Source: Funneliformis mosseae (taxonomy: Eukaryota > Glomeromycota > Glomeromycetes > Glomerales > Glomeraceae). Taken from it: a DNA stretch of 20,495 nucleotides. Positions 10,349-19,554 of this stretch are shown one piece after another (the stretch's first letter is position 1; each line of letters opens with the position of its first letter). The DNA lies in contig CAJVPP010001368.1 of NCBI GenBank assembly GCA_910592005.1, positions 1-20,495 of the forward strand. The letters are read 5' to 3'. A program made the translations under genes and the position numbers. The notes beneath the pieces are model-generated. The model was not told where the DNA came from. It saw nothing but the letters and a program-made list of their open reading frames with translations, and searched no databases.

Positions 10349-10409
10349 TAATTTTTTAGGTGCAAATAATCAATTACCTTGTGTACATCTTTATATCAGA
10401 TTTTGTATG

Positions 10410-10486
10410 GTAAGCTGAAACCTCCAGAACAAATGAGCCGAGTCTTCTTTTTTCAATCTCTTATTGGATTTCTTATTCATTTTTAG
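10410..10486 (+). other. Predicted spliceosomal intron, 77 nt
   Basis: Donor GTAAGC after TTTTGTATG and acceptor CATTTTTAG. The following sequence starts ATCACTTCATA, like the exon starts of the upstream units (ATCATTATAT, ATTATTATAT). The branch site is less clear than in the other two introns. Confidence 0.5.
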
Positions 10487-10560
10487 ATCACTTCATAACG
10501 ACGATTGTATGTCATAACTTAATAAATTTGCTGTTTTTATGAAGGGAGAAGCATGTATTT

Positions 10561-11237
10561 CTGTATTTAATACCATGTAATAGTATGTTTAGTAAATATG
10601 AATCAATTTATTATTATTTTTCGTAAAAATTACATACTCCAAATAATTTTTTTCTAAAATAATATGTATAAATGGAATGAAAATCTTTGCTGCATATTAA
10701 ATTGGCGTTTCAAAAAAATATATTTCATTTGGATTTTTTATTAATGAAGAAAATATTATAGTTCAATCCGTTTCGTGTTAGACTCGCTGTAGAGTCACGT
10801 TATAATTCTGAAGCCACGAAATTCCGGTCTTTTGAAATTACTTAGATAAATTGACCTGTTCTAACTATAAAAAGTTTAATTATAATTCAACATTGATGGA
10901 GATTGTTTTTATAAAAATCAAAAAAAAATTCAAATGAGCATAAATTTATCAAATTAAAGATAAATATTAGCCGAGATCAATGTTAATTTTTTAAAAAAAA
11001 ACAAATATTAAAAACTAAAAATGTATATATTTAGAAATTTATAGATTAAAACTTTTGACAGCTCAATTTTCTAAACCCGATAATATTTTGTTTAAATTTA
11101 ATCAGGTCTGAAAAATGATTATTAATTAAGTTATTAAATTAAATCAGCAAATCGGAAAAAAAAATTACACGATAGGAAAGTTTTTTTAACATATCAAGGG
11201 TTCTGATTCTTAAACATTATTTCGTTATCTCCTTCAA
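10561..11237. other. AT-rich intergenic region
   Basis: No coding frame or repeat unit of the upstream locus is seen here. It may contain the 3' end of the spliced-repeat transcript and the lost promoter of the glycosyltransferase pseudogene. Confidence 0.35.
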
Positions 11238-12237
11238 ATGGTTCTTCCTAAAATTATGGAAGTTTATCTTACGGATGACTCCCCTAAGAATATTATGATT
11301 GGAGTCTTTCTTTGGTGATAAAAATCATAATCAACCAATATTAGACATTTGTATAACATTACTCGAAAGAGATTATAATGTAAGTTTTATAAAAATTCTA
11401 CGTAAAATATCTTTTATAAGTTTATAACCTTTTCACTCGCATAAAGTCGATACTGGTGCATGATAGCTTCATTCCATCATCAGAACATCCAACCATCAAA
11501 CATGGTCCTTTAGGCCTACAAATCGATAGCAACGAATTTAATCATCAAAAATATGCTGGCGAATTTAAATATATATGAAAAATTTCTGTAGAATACAATA
11601 TCGATTTGATTTTATGTGATGTTGTAATGATAAATGGTGCTTGTTTAGATGTTGCTCATCTACTGTACAAGCCTTTGCTTGGATATGGAAGTTTTATCTT
11701 GGTAAGAAAATGGTTTATTCCTTAAAGCTAGGAAAATTTGCGACTAACATTTCTCTTGATGATAGGAATTGCACCGGTTGGTGTTAAACTGAAACATGAT
11801 CTCAGCGCAAAATTAAAAGATTCCTTATTCTTAGCAAATACTTTTTACGAACTTGAGGTACATTTCTATTTAAAATTATGCTGCGTTATAAATGCGATAT
11901 TAATTAATACTGATAAATGCCTATTTAGTTATCACAATATTTACCACCTAAAATCCTGGTGAGTATCTTCTAATTTCGCAGTAAAATCTAATCATTTGCC
12001 TAACGTCAATCAGGAAATTGATCCAGCGTTGCTGGATAAATCTTCGCCGCACACACGAGAACTTTCATCGGTTATAAAAGAATTTTATCGTGAACCTTGG
12101 AACAAACAATTTTCAACGCTTAAAAGAACCACTTTCTTTTACAATGATTCATTGAAGCAATTAAAAAAAATATCATCAACGGTGTGATTTGGTTTGGTCA
12201 TTATCCGAAACAGATTTCTCTGCCACATGAAAATTTT
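11238..12237 (+). pseudogene. UDP-glycosyltransferase (GT1-type) pseudogene with surviving introns
   Basis: The pieces follow the N-terminal acceptor half of fungal UDP-glucosyl/glucuronosyl transferases. SPKNIMIGVFL (from about 11278) is the start strand; after a frameshift near 11313 come HNQPILDI and LLERDYNV, the family's SHxxPxLxI...LxxRGHxV. EYNIDLILCDV, GACLDVAHLL and PLLGYG lie at about 11600-11690, after an in-frame TGA near 11576. Intron 11702-11765 has GTAAGA, CTAAC and ATAG. SLFLANTFYELE follows; intron 11858-11928 joins in frame to LSQYLPPKIL, and intron 11959-12013 joins in frame to EIDPALLDKSSPHTREL, the family's LPPxIQEIGP....LTPEL region. A second frameshift in an A-run near 12165 is followed by NIINGVIWFGHYPK. 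The sequence then fades, so the UDP-binding C-terminal signature is missing. Signal peptide and C-terminal half are lost, and the copy is non-functional. Confidence 0.8.
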
Positions 12238-13268
12238 TTTTTAAAAAAAAAGATCTATCCAAAGTTTTAAAAATTATCATCTAATTAAAGTATAATGGCA
12301 ATGGATGTCATAGCGTTCATTTAAAAGAATCTAGCAACTGAAAATTGATTTTTCGATCAATTAAAAATTCAGATACGGAAACTTCTGGAATTTATCTGAG
12401 ACTGAAATATAGATGTATAATTTTTTTTTAGATGATCTCAAAAATTTTAAGGTGATTTCCTATTTTATCTGAAATCAGAAACATTTATACATATATAACA
12501 TTATCTGAATATTTACTAATTCGCCAAAATTTATACAATTCAGAAATTTAGAATGTGGTATATACAAGTGCATTTTTATGTTTATACCCAATTTATTTCT
12601 AATTAAAATGTATTTTAATAAGCTAAAAACAAAAAGAAAAATTTTAAAAATTAAAAAAAAAAAAAAAATTGATTGAGCAATATCTGCGGTTCATTTATAC
12701 TCATCAAAATTTGACAATTCCATTACACGAACTTTGGCTTCTCATTTCACTCATCAAATTACGATGTTGACTTTATAAAAGACTTTATTACAATCCTTCT
12801 CGGACAATATTCTTTATCTTTCTTAGAATTTCACGCTTACATTTCGTAGGAATTTAATTTGTATATTATTCAATATCTAAACTAATTATAAAAAGCTGCA
12901 ACTAAAGATTTTTTTAAAATTATTAATAAATTAACTTATCTTTAAAGCGTCCACAACATTGTAAGATTCTTTCCAAGCGACATTTATAGTGGTATGACAA
13001 TTGGTTTGATCAAAAAAATTGATATATAAATTCATTATATAAATATTATAAGGTCGATGAAAAAAAACAAAGTTTTATGTTTGAGAAATATTTATTATAG
13101 AAATAAATTTTGTAAAATCGCGTAATAAATTTAAAAAATAGTGACTCAATATTTGCTTGATAAATACAATCAGTAACAACAATAATTTTTTAGAACAAAT
13201 ATTCGTTTGCTATTAAATTAGAATCACGAGACATAATATTTGAATAAAAGAAAAAGATTTAAAATAGA
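12238..13268. other. AT-rich intergenic region between convergent UGT relic and phosphatase gene
   Basis: It contains an A16 run at 12653-12668 and probably the 3' end of the minus-strand phosphatase transcript. No frame with recognisable motifs is seen; the missing C-terminal half of the glycosyltransferase is not found here. Confidence 0.4.
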
Positions 13269-14981
13269 TCAAGGATAAGCGCACATCTTCTCGTAGTCAC
13301 ACCCAATCTTATCACCAAGAATCTTTTTAAATTTGTTCCACTCACAATATTCCCCACAATCCGGAATATAAAACGGTTTAAAATCAAGTAAGATTCGTAT
13401 GTATACGTGATCACCGGAACATTTATAAATTTCGAAATAAAGCGTAGAAGACCAGTGTATGAGCTGCCATTCTGAATATACGACTTTTTGAATTTGTTCA
13501 AAGGTTAAATCTCCCGTGAGTGGGAAATCGTTTTTAAATACCCCCTGCAATTAAAAGAACATATAACGTTACATGAAATGATAGAATAAAATAAAAAAAT
13601 GCAATAAATTTACATACGATTGTAGTAAGCACCATCGTCATAGTCAAACCATGAGTATTCTTTAGATCAGCTATCACGGTAGAATTCCCATACAAATAAC
13701 CTTCAACTCCTTCAACCAGTCGAGTAACATATCTACAACCCATTCGTAAATTAAGCGGATTACCATATGAGAATCGATAATAAAAGTCCAGCTCCCAATA
13801 ATATCGTGATAATAAAAGTTCTTTAGGACTCAATAAAGAACACCATGCATCGGTTCGATTATAAACAGTGAGCCAAAATTGGCAATTATTAAAAATATGT
13901 GGTACTAGACGTGCATCAAGAGGTGGACTAATATGATAATCTTCGGAAAGTCTCTTGGCAATTGGTACCAAAGTCTTGTTACCATATTCATAGACTTGTT
14001 CGTCATGTAATGTATTATTAGAACCAACAGTCTCGTTCCAACGTCGACAGGAGCTATACGGACTTAATTCGGCGTCTTGATCCTAATATAAGAGGTGTAG
14101 TATGTGTAAAAGATATGAACGAAAAAAAAAGATCATGAAAAATGGCGCAGTAAATTTACCGTTGGTACATTCCAATAGAAAATAGGTTGACTTTTACAAG
14201 TGTCTAATGGCCCGTAACCATTGAATAATCCTTCACTAAAGGACATTATCGACGCACCGGTTCTTAAATAGGAATACATAAATCATCAATATATATGTGT
14301 TTGTTGGAAAATGATGAAAAGTGGTGCGAAAAATAATACCTTGAAGTTTGAGTACTCTGAAATTTTATAACCTCCGGATCATATTTGACTCCATCCCAAA
14401 ACTTTTTGTACCTTTTACGACATTGTAAACCGTCAAAATAAGGTTCGATTTCCCCTCTTTTGATTAATTGAAAATTTTTCCTCATTGGGAAAGGATTTTT
14501 GTACTAAAAATTTTGAATAACAAAGATAAAAAAACTCTTCGTTAATGACGACAATATTTTATTGAATTTCAATTATTAAAGTGAGCTTTTTACCCATTCT
14601 TTCGCAACAGAAACGTTAGAAAATACTTTTTCCAATTCGTCAAAAGACGTAATACTAGTTGGATCTGGCCATCTTGATCCTATAAATTAATTTGTTCGTG
14701 ATTGATTATTTTATGCTGTTAAATTTGAACAGAACAATTTGCATGAAATAAGAATTACCGTGTCTAGTAAGAAGATTTAATTGTTTTAATTCACATTTAT
14801 CAGGATAACTTATGGGTTTGATGTCAAGTGAAAAAGCAGTTTTCGCTGGTTCAAGGAAAAAAAGCTTGTTATTGATAAGATAATCTCGAGTATATTTGTA
14901 TAAAACGCATAGCGCTGGGTTATAGGAAATAAATAAACTGAAGACAAATAAAGAATATACAATGTGGTATGTAAACCTCAT
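13269..14981 (-). CDS. Secreted histidine acid phosphatase, MINPP1-like, six exons, 438 aa
   Basis: Exons on the minus strand: 14759-14981, 14594-14679, 14340-14503, 14160-14262, 13618-14082 and 13269-13544. Introns are 79, 90, 77, 77 and 73 nt, all GT-AG, and the joined frame is open for 1317 nt. Residues 1-25 look like a signal peptide (hydrophobic VYSLFVFSLFISY, then ALC). The phosphohistidine motif RHGSRWP is at residues 73-79, split by intron 1. EWYKNPFP and R158 in TSRTGASIMSFSEGLF fit family positions, as do QPIFYW and the C-terminal IYKC...VYIRILLD. Six N-x-S/T sequons support secretion. Family role: hydrolysis of phosphomonoesters, in MINPP1 of inositol polyphosphates. Oddity: the second active-site motif, HAE in MINPP1 and HD in other acid phosphatases, reads HGL at 336-338, so the usual acidic proton donor is missing although everything else looks intact. 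Length is close to the family's 440-490 aa. Substrate is inferred, and activity is uncertain. Confidence 0.88.
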
Positions 14982-15071
14982 CTTTTCTTAATTAGTACCC
15001 TTATTTCCTCTTTTTTTTTAAAAAAAAAATGCTTTTTTTGACAGTTTATATTGAATCTTGGGAGGATTTAT

Positions 15072-15151
15072 AGGAAAATCAGGGTTCCGAGAAAATTTGA
15101 CTAAAAATAAAAGAGCTTAATGCATTTTAATCCCCGGAACCTGATTTTCCT
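15072..15151. repeat. Imperfect 20-bp inverted repeat upstream of the phosphatase gene
   Basis: AGGAAAATCAGGGTTCCGAG (15072-15091) is matched by the complement of CCGGAACCTGATTTTCCT (about 15134-15151), with one bulged G and about 42 nt of loop. It lies 90-170 bp upstream of the phosphatase start codon, so it may overlap the promoter, and it directly precedes the larger MITE. It may itself be a tiny inverted-repeat element. Confidence 0.7.
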
Positions 15152-15164
15152 TGCAATCAAATGG

Positions 15165-15174
15165 GTTACGAGCA
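15165..15174. other. Left target-site duplication of the MITE
   Basis: GTTACGAGCA directly abuts the left inverted repeat; the identical 10 bp abut the right one at 15873-15882. Confidence 0.9.
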
Positions 15175-15872
15175 AGCATAGCGGACATGCTTATATCACC
15201 ATGTCGATCATTTTACCGATCATATAATCACGTTATTCAAAGCTTTGGGCGAACATTACAATTTATAAAATTAGATATTTTGTATTATGTATAATATATT
15301 TCTAAAACAATAAATCAAGTTCAAATATTTTACATAAGTTAGCTTAGGTTTGAAATAAATAATTAAGTAATTTACATAATAAATTAATTATTTTAGACTT
15401 CAAAGATTTGGGCAAAGTCACATATGCAAGGGCGAACTATGCCGACCATTATATTTCATATATTAAGTTATGTAGAAAATAATATAAAAGTAACAAACTT
15501 TATATGTTATTAAAATTTTTAATGAACAGAGCCTCATATGCATGGGCGAACTGTGCCAACCATTATATTTCCTAGTTTAGGTTTTATAGAATATAATATA
15601 AAAGTATTACAATAAAATTTTAAACAACACAAAAGTTTAGCTTTGTGACAACTTTTTGAATATTTCATAATTATATTAATTTTGGAAAAATGTTGCTTCT
15701 AGTATAATTTACCCAATAATAATTATATTTCGATAAAATTTAATATGTTATTTCATTATATTAATTATTATGTAGGATTTCCGATCGGAGCATTTTATAT
15801 GTGATAAAAATGAATAAATAATCAGCAAATTGATCGGCAAAATGTGATAAAATTAAGCATGTCCGCTATGCT
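15175..15872. mobile_element. MULE-like MITE, 698 bp, perfect ends
   Basis: The ends are perfect 19-bp inverted repeats: AGCATAGCGGACATGCTTA at 15175-15193 and its complement at 15854-15872. Similarity continues inward imperfectly with the words TCAC, GATCATTTTACCGATCA and GATCAATTTGC. Flanking 10-bp direct repeats are exact. A 9-11 bp duplication is typical of Mutator-like elements, which is why I prefer that superfamily. No transposase frame exists inside, so it is non-autonomous. The inside has subrepeats (separate entry). The perfect ends and duplication indicate a fairly recent insertion. It inserted 184 bp upstream of the phosphatase start codon. Confidence 0.9.
15245..15620. repeat. 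Internal subrepeats of the MITE
   Basis: GGGCGAAC occurs near 15247, 15429 and 15545. The last two are the clearest copies: CATATGCAAGGGCGAACTATGCCGACC and CATATGCATGGGCGAACTGTGCCAACC share the following CATTATATTTC and, further on, AATATAATATAAAAGTA. The two copies are spaced about 116 bp apart. Confidence 0.75.
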
Positions 15873-15882
15873 GTTACGAGCA
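15873..15882. other. Right target-site duplication of the MITE
   Basis: GTTACGAGCA, identical to the copy at 15165-15174. Removing the element and one copy gives a continuous ancestral site. Confidence 0.9.
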
Positions 15883-16868
15883 TAGTAAATCGTATGATCC
15901 GTAATGTGGTTTTAATAGCTTACCTCCCATGTAAAGTCTTGGCGTTATCCTTAGACAATATTGGAAATGAATATGAAGGTATAATCTTTACAATAAAAGG
16001 AAAATGAGTATGATAGTATGGACATTTTAAAAATAATCATCTCTAATTGTATGGAAACACTTACCCGATTTTAACGTGTTTGTATGGTATTATTAGGAAA
16101 GTTTTTGGGTATCCAGAAACTTTTTTCACATCAGAATTTAGATTTAATCTGCATCCGGTCCATTACTTAATTTTTTCACATGAGACCCATACAGTAATTG
16201 AATTGATCGGCTCGGCATTAATTATAATCTTTTTTAAACCTTAGGTTAAAAATTATCGGATATCATCCCGATAAATAAAAAAGTAGGTTCATTGCGGCGA
16301 CCAATAGAATGTTATTTGAATTAGAAATACACACGTGCCTATTTTTAAAAAATTCAATAAATTACAACATAAAATTAATAATTTCAAGGAATTAAGCTAA
16401 TATATGTTATTTCTCTAAAGAATTGTGTGATTAAAGCAATCTTGTGCTTAAACCTCGTTAATTATCGTTTTAAAATTAACCGCCTTAATTGTTAAAATTG
16501 AGAGGTAACACTAAAAAAGTTTTTTTTTGTATAACCAGAAAAATCTTTGAGCAGTTTCCGTTGCAAGAACGTTACGAGAATACGGCTTTACTGTTACTAC
16601 ATTGATAATAAAATCAATGTGAAAAACCACATTTTGAGGACAGAAAGGACTTTTAGCGTAAATATTAAATTGAAATTAAATTAATAATAAAAAGGTTTGA
16701 ACTTACCAGTTCAACCGTGTACGTAGCTTAGCCTTCAATAAATCCTCCCTCCATTAGCCAATGAAACATAAAAAGTTAATTATAACAAAACATATTTCGT
16801 AAAATTTCATATATTTATAAAAGTGAGAATATAAATTATAAGTCTGAGGCTAAAGACTAGCGAACTAT
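15883..16868. other. Intergenic region, no gene recognised
   Basis: Less AT-rich than the desert, with one 65-codon frame at 16047-16244 that has no recognisable motif. A small dyad ATCGG...CCGAT lies near 16256-16273. Possible intron-like words occur on the minus strand near 16705 (CTG then GTAAGTTC), but no exons could be assembled around them. Confidence 0.35.
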
Positions 16869-16994
16869 ATTGCTCCACATTTTACTAAATTCTTTAATGA
16901 AAAAATTATGGAATATTTACAGCACTCAAATCTGATTCATTTGTTAGGAAGCCATGAATTATATACATGGGTTATTTCAGATAAAAAAGCGTGA
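16869..16994 (+). pseudogene. Unassigned coding-like fragment, about 41 codons
   Basis: The frame starting IAPHFTKFFNEKIMEYL and ending TWVISDKKA then TGA has protein-like composition, with amphipathic spacing and no homopolymer bias, unlike chance frames around it. No start Met fits, and no family was recognised. It may be the relic of an exon of the same former gene as the fragment at 17133. Confidence 0.3.
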
Positions 16995-17132
16995 CACTTG
17001 AGAACTATTGACTCATTTTGAACTTAATCATATAAATGAAACATCACCAAAGAAGCTTAGATTATGATAATGACAATGTTGACAAATGAAATTTGGAAAT
17101 AATTTGAATTTTATTTCATTGTAAATTATGTC

Positions 17133-17276
17133 ATGAAAATGTCTTTGAACACTAATTATTCAGCACAAGTGCCGACTAAATTTCTAGAACTTTATGAATC
17201 TTATTCCAAAAAAAATGAAAATTTTCATTTGCTTCAACGATCTATAAAAAATAGTAAAATAACGGACCGTGCCTAA
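17133..17276 (+). CDS. Short unassigned frame, 47 aa
   Basis: It starts MKMSLNTNYSAQVP and continues with KFLELYESYSKKNENFHLL before a TAA at 17274-17276. Composition is protein-like and helical. A weak resemblance to the C-terminal part of RasGEF domains (L-P-x-K-x-x-x-L-Y-E-x) was noticed but is not enough for a call. It is probably a gene fragment rather than a complete gene. Confidence 0.25.
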   Translation: MKMSLNTNYSAQVPTKFLELYESYSKKNENFHLLQRSIKNSKITDRA

Positions 17277-18114
17277 CTATATATCTTATATACTTTATAG
17301 AATCGATTCTTAAGGGACTGTCTGTATTTTACGATGCTGAAGAACGAAAGTAGAGCGAGTTAGATCCTTATCCATATAACTGAAATTTTTTAACAAACCA
17401 AAATATACATAAAACCTTTGAGAAATTATCAATCATTTTTCCTAATCATGAAATTTTTTAATTATCGTAATTTAAAAAATACATATATAAAATCGCGTTA
17501 AATAAGATTATTATGCAGGAAATATTGATAATTTAGATTATAGAAATTAATTAAAATAACTGATCAAGTTAAGATAATGAATAGATTTCAGGAATAAAAT
17601 AAAAAATAATCTTCATTTACAATAATGAAACCCTCATTCTTACAATTAGCTCATAATAACAGATTTTAATCTCTCGGGAGGTGTCAGCGATAAAGAACAA
17701 ATATTCATGAATAGATGTGTAGTTAAACCTTTCGTCTCTCATTAAAAATCCTTTAGGAAAGTGTTAATTGGATGGGAAGATTCATAAATAATTACAAATT
17801 ATCGTATTATGGACAGTTTATGTTTAAATATAAATTTTATCATATTACTATTACCTTAATAAATCGTAATAAAATATATTCAAAAGTTCCAAAGAGTAAT
17901 TGTTTTGCGAATAAGTTTTTGTATTCTGCGTGGCTAATTGCGAAATTTAAATTGAAGTGTTATCATTATTCAATGGTGAATTGTTACAATTATTATTATT
18001 ATGATTATTTTAAGTTTGTTTTTATTTTTTTCAAAATAAATAATATATATATGTTATATAATATTTCAATGAACTAAGAATGCACGTGTGTTAATACAGT
18101 AAAACACTAATATG
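17277..18114. other. Intergenic region, nothing firm
   Basis: A 101-codon frame at 17772-18077 begins MGRFINNYKLSYY but becomes a Tyr/Asn/Phe-rich string dictated by AT-rich sequence (TATTATTATTATGATTAT). I do not consider it supported as a gene. Confidence 0.35.
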
Positions 18115-18269
18115 TGACCTTTGCAATAGAAAGGGGGGAAACAGCCGGAAAAATCAATTTTACTTTTATATGCAAAATATGATTTTTAAGTCAAAATATG
18201 TTCAGATTTAGCATTAACTCAATTTTTATTTTTTTTAGCCGTTTTCCCTTTTTCTATTGCAAAGGTTCC
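18115..18269. mobile_element. Small MITE, 155 bp, with about 34-bp inverted ends
   Basis: CCTTTGCAATAGAAAGGGGG at the left is mirrored on the right by the complement of CCCTTTTTCTATTGCAAAGG, and similarity goes on through GGGAAAC and GCC on both sides. The flanks carry ATATG at 18110-18114 and again at 18270-18274, a probable 5-bp target duplication. There is no coding capacity. The superfamily is not assigned because the terminal three bases of the two ends differ (TGACC against GGAACC). Confidence 0.8.
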
Positions 18270-18983
18270 ATATGATAAAAGATATTGATATAAGATTTTA
18301 ATAGATATACTAATAATATATAATTACAATAATTAGCTAACAAAAAAATAAAATAATTATTATATTCAAAATACAATTCTTATTAACTTTGTCAAAAATA
18401 ATTTAAAAAATATAAAAGATTATATGAAAGCTCTTTAAATTGTGAATGATCATTAATTAATATAAGAATATTTATTTAACCATATAATTTTTATAATTGC
18501 AGACTAGCCTAATCAATTATTTATTCAAAAACTATTTCATATTGGCTTCTTCTCAACAACATATTTTTTTTTTTCATAGTTTCAGTACCTGATATAAGGA
18601 ATCATTAAACAAATAGTACTACTGAGGTGTGACCCTCGATTCATCCTAAGTTTCTCTCAAAATTGTGATTAGACATATTAGTTCTAGCCAGAATCCACCC
18701 TGTGATACTGGTCTGAAGATTGCCACCTAGGTCGACTCTTCAAGAGCTAGCCTTCAGGATCTCTAGACCTCAGAACTACTGTCAAATTTGGATAGAGGGA
18801 TCACTTTTAGCCACAGGCACTTTTGTCAGATTTTTCCTGTACTTACTAATATCATATCTAGATCACTATTACCTCTGCCCAGTATCAGGGTATTTTTACA
18901 CATAATCAGAAAGGCTTAGACATTGTTTATCTTATAGAATCTCAGAAAGGTAAGTGGCTATTATACCCATATTATAGATGAGA
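18270..18983. other. AT-rich spacer passing into a less AT-rich unassigned region
   Basis: From about 18590 base composition becomes more balanced. The 61-codon frame at 18720-18905 has no known motif, and no frame continues beyond it. It may be the body of an unknown repeat family continuing to about 19640. Confidence 0.35.
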
Positions 18984-19150
18984 GACGAAACCCTTTAATA
19001 ATAATCAAAACTTAGACGAAACTATATTAAAATCATAATAAGGAATACGACAAAACCCATTCGATATGATGAAAGCCAAAACTGTCAAAACTATATTAAA
19101 AACATAGAAAAGTGTATGACGAAATTATTTTGAGGGGTTTTGGTAGGCAT
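18984..19150. repeat. Degenerate tandem array, period about 31-35 bp
   Basis: Words related to GACGAAAC occur at 18984, 19015, 19049 (GACAAAAC), 19084 (GTCAAAAC) and 19118 (GACGAAAT). The second and fourth units share the longer stretch AAACTATATTAAAA followed by CAT. The regular spacing and the higher-order similarity between alternate units suggest an old minisatellite. The units are too variable for a CRISPR. Confidence 0.55.
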
Positions 19151-19554
19151 CTATAACCCATATTGTCAAATTTACCCAGGAATTGAATCCAGCCTCTACC
19201 CCTAATGATAGCTCAATTGGACAGTACTGCAGCAGTATAATGCAGTCTATTATCACCATAGCCATCCATAGGTAGTACCCAATCTACTAATTATTGGTTA
19301 ACCACTTCCTTACTTGTGTAAGGTTCCCTGAATTTGAAGACGTGAGACAGTACTAATTATAGGTCTATCAGCGAAGGTTAAGTTTCTGTTAATCCTTGGT
19401 TTCATTTGTATCTACTTGTTCTTCAAAATTTAGTATTTAGGCATGATCAATGCTAATCGACAGATCAATCGACCAGTTTCTAATGCATATTAGTATATAC
19501 GCTCACATATTCAGTTACATATGAAATTCTTATAAAAATCATCTAGTTTTATAC
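19151..19554. other. Unassigned repeat-like DNA
   Basis: It contains an isolated plus-strand word TAGCTCAATTGG near 19211, which fits a tRNA A box, but no matching B box follows at the right distance. Otherwise nothing is recognised. Confidence 0.3.

Larger units (their letters stand above)
9383..10560 (+). ncRNA. Tandem spliced-repeat locus, three units; putative non-coding transcript
   Basis: Three units repeat with a period of about 378 bp. Each has (a) an exon-like start ATYATTATAT..., (b) a GC-richer core from CCTTCCGGG to GCTTGGGGCT, (c) a tail rich in ATTATAATTTC and CGTCTTCATTC, and (d) a donor after TCCTTTTG. Donors at 9681 (GTAAGT), 10059 (GTAAGT) and 10410 (GTAAGC) pair with acceptors ending at 9756 (CCAG), 10132 (CCAG) and 10486 (TTTAG). 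The first two introns have TTTCTAACG branch sites at 9725-9733 and 10098-10106. This predicts internal exons of 302 nt (9757-10058) and 277 nt (10133-10409), followed by a 3' exon from 10487. No frame stays open through the exons, and their lengths differ modulo 3, so I favour a non-coding RNA. A degenerate protein gene remains possible because one frame is open for nearly 60 codons at 9879-10058. Transcript ends are unknown. I do not recognise the family. Confidence 0.55.

Noticed and set aside
11738..12187. Two independent small genes of 74 and 63 aa
   Set aside because: Both are pieces of the glycosyltransferase pseudogene; parts of these frames read through introns.
13259..13501. 80-codon minus-strand frame overlapping the last phosphatase exon
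   Set aside because: It is in another frame of the same exon, whose own frame joins perfectly to the upstream exons and shows family motifs.
17772..18077. 101-codon plus-strand frame
   Set aside because: The second half is Tyr/Asn low-complexity sequence, no family is recognisable, and no splice or homology support is visible.
18984..19150. CRISPR array
   Set aside because: Units are highly variable, there are no distinct spacers or cas genes, and the genome is eukaryotic.
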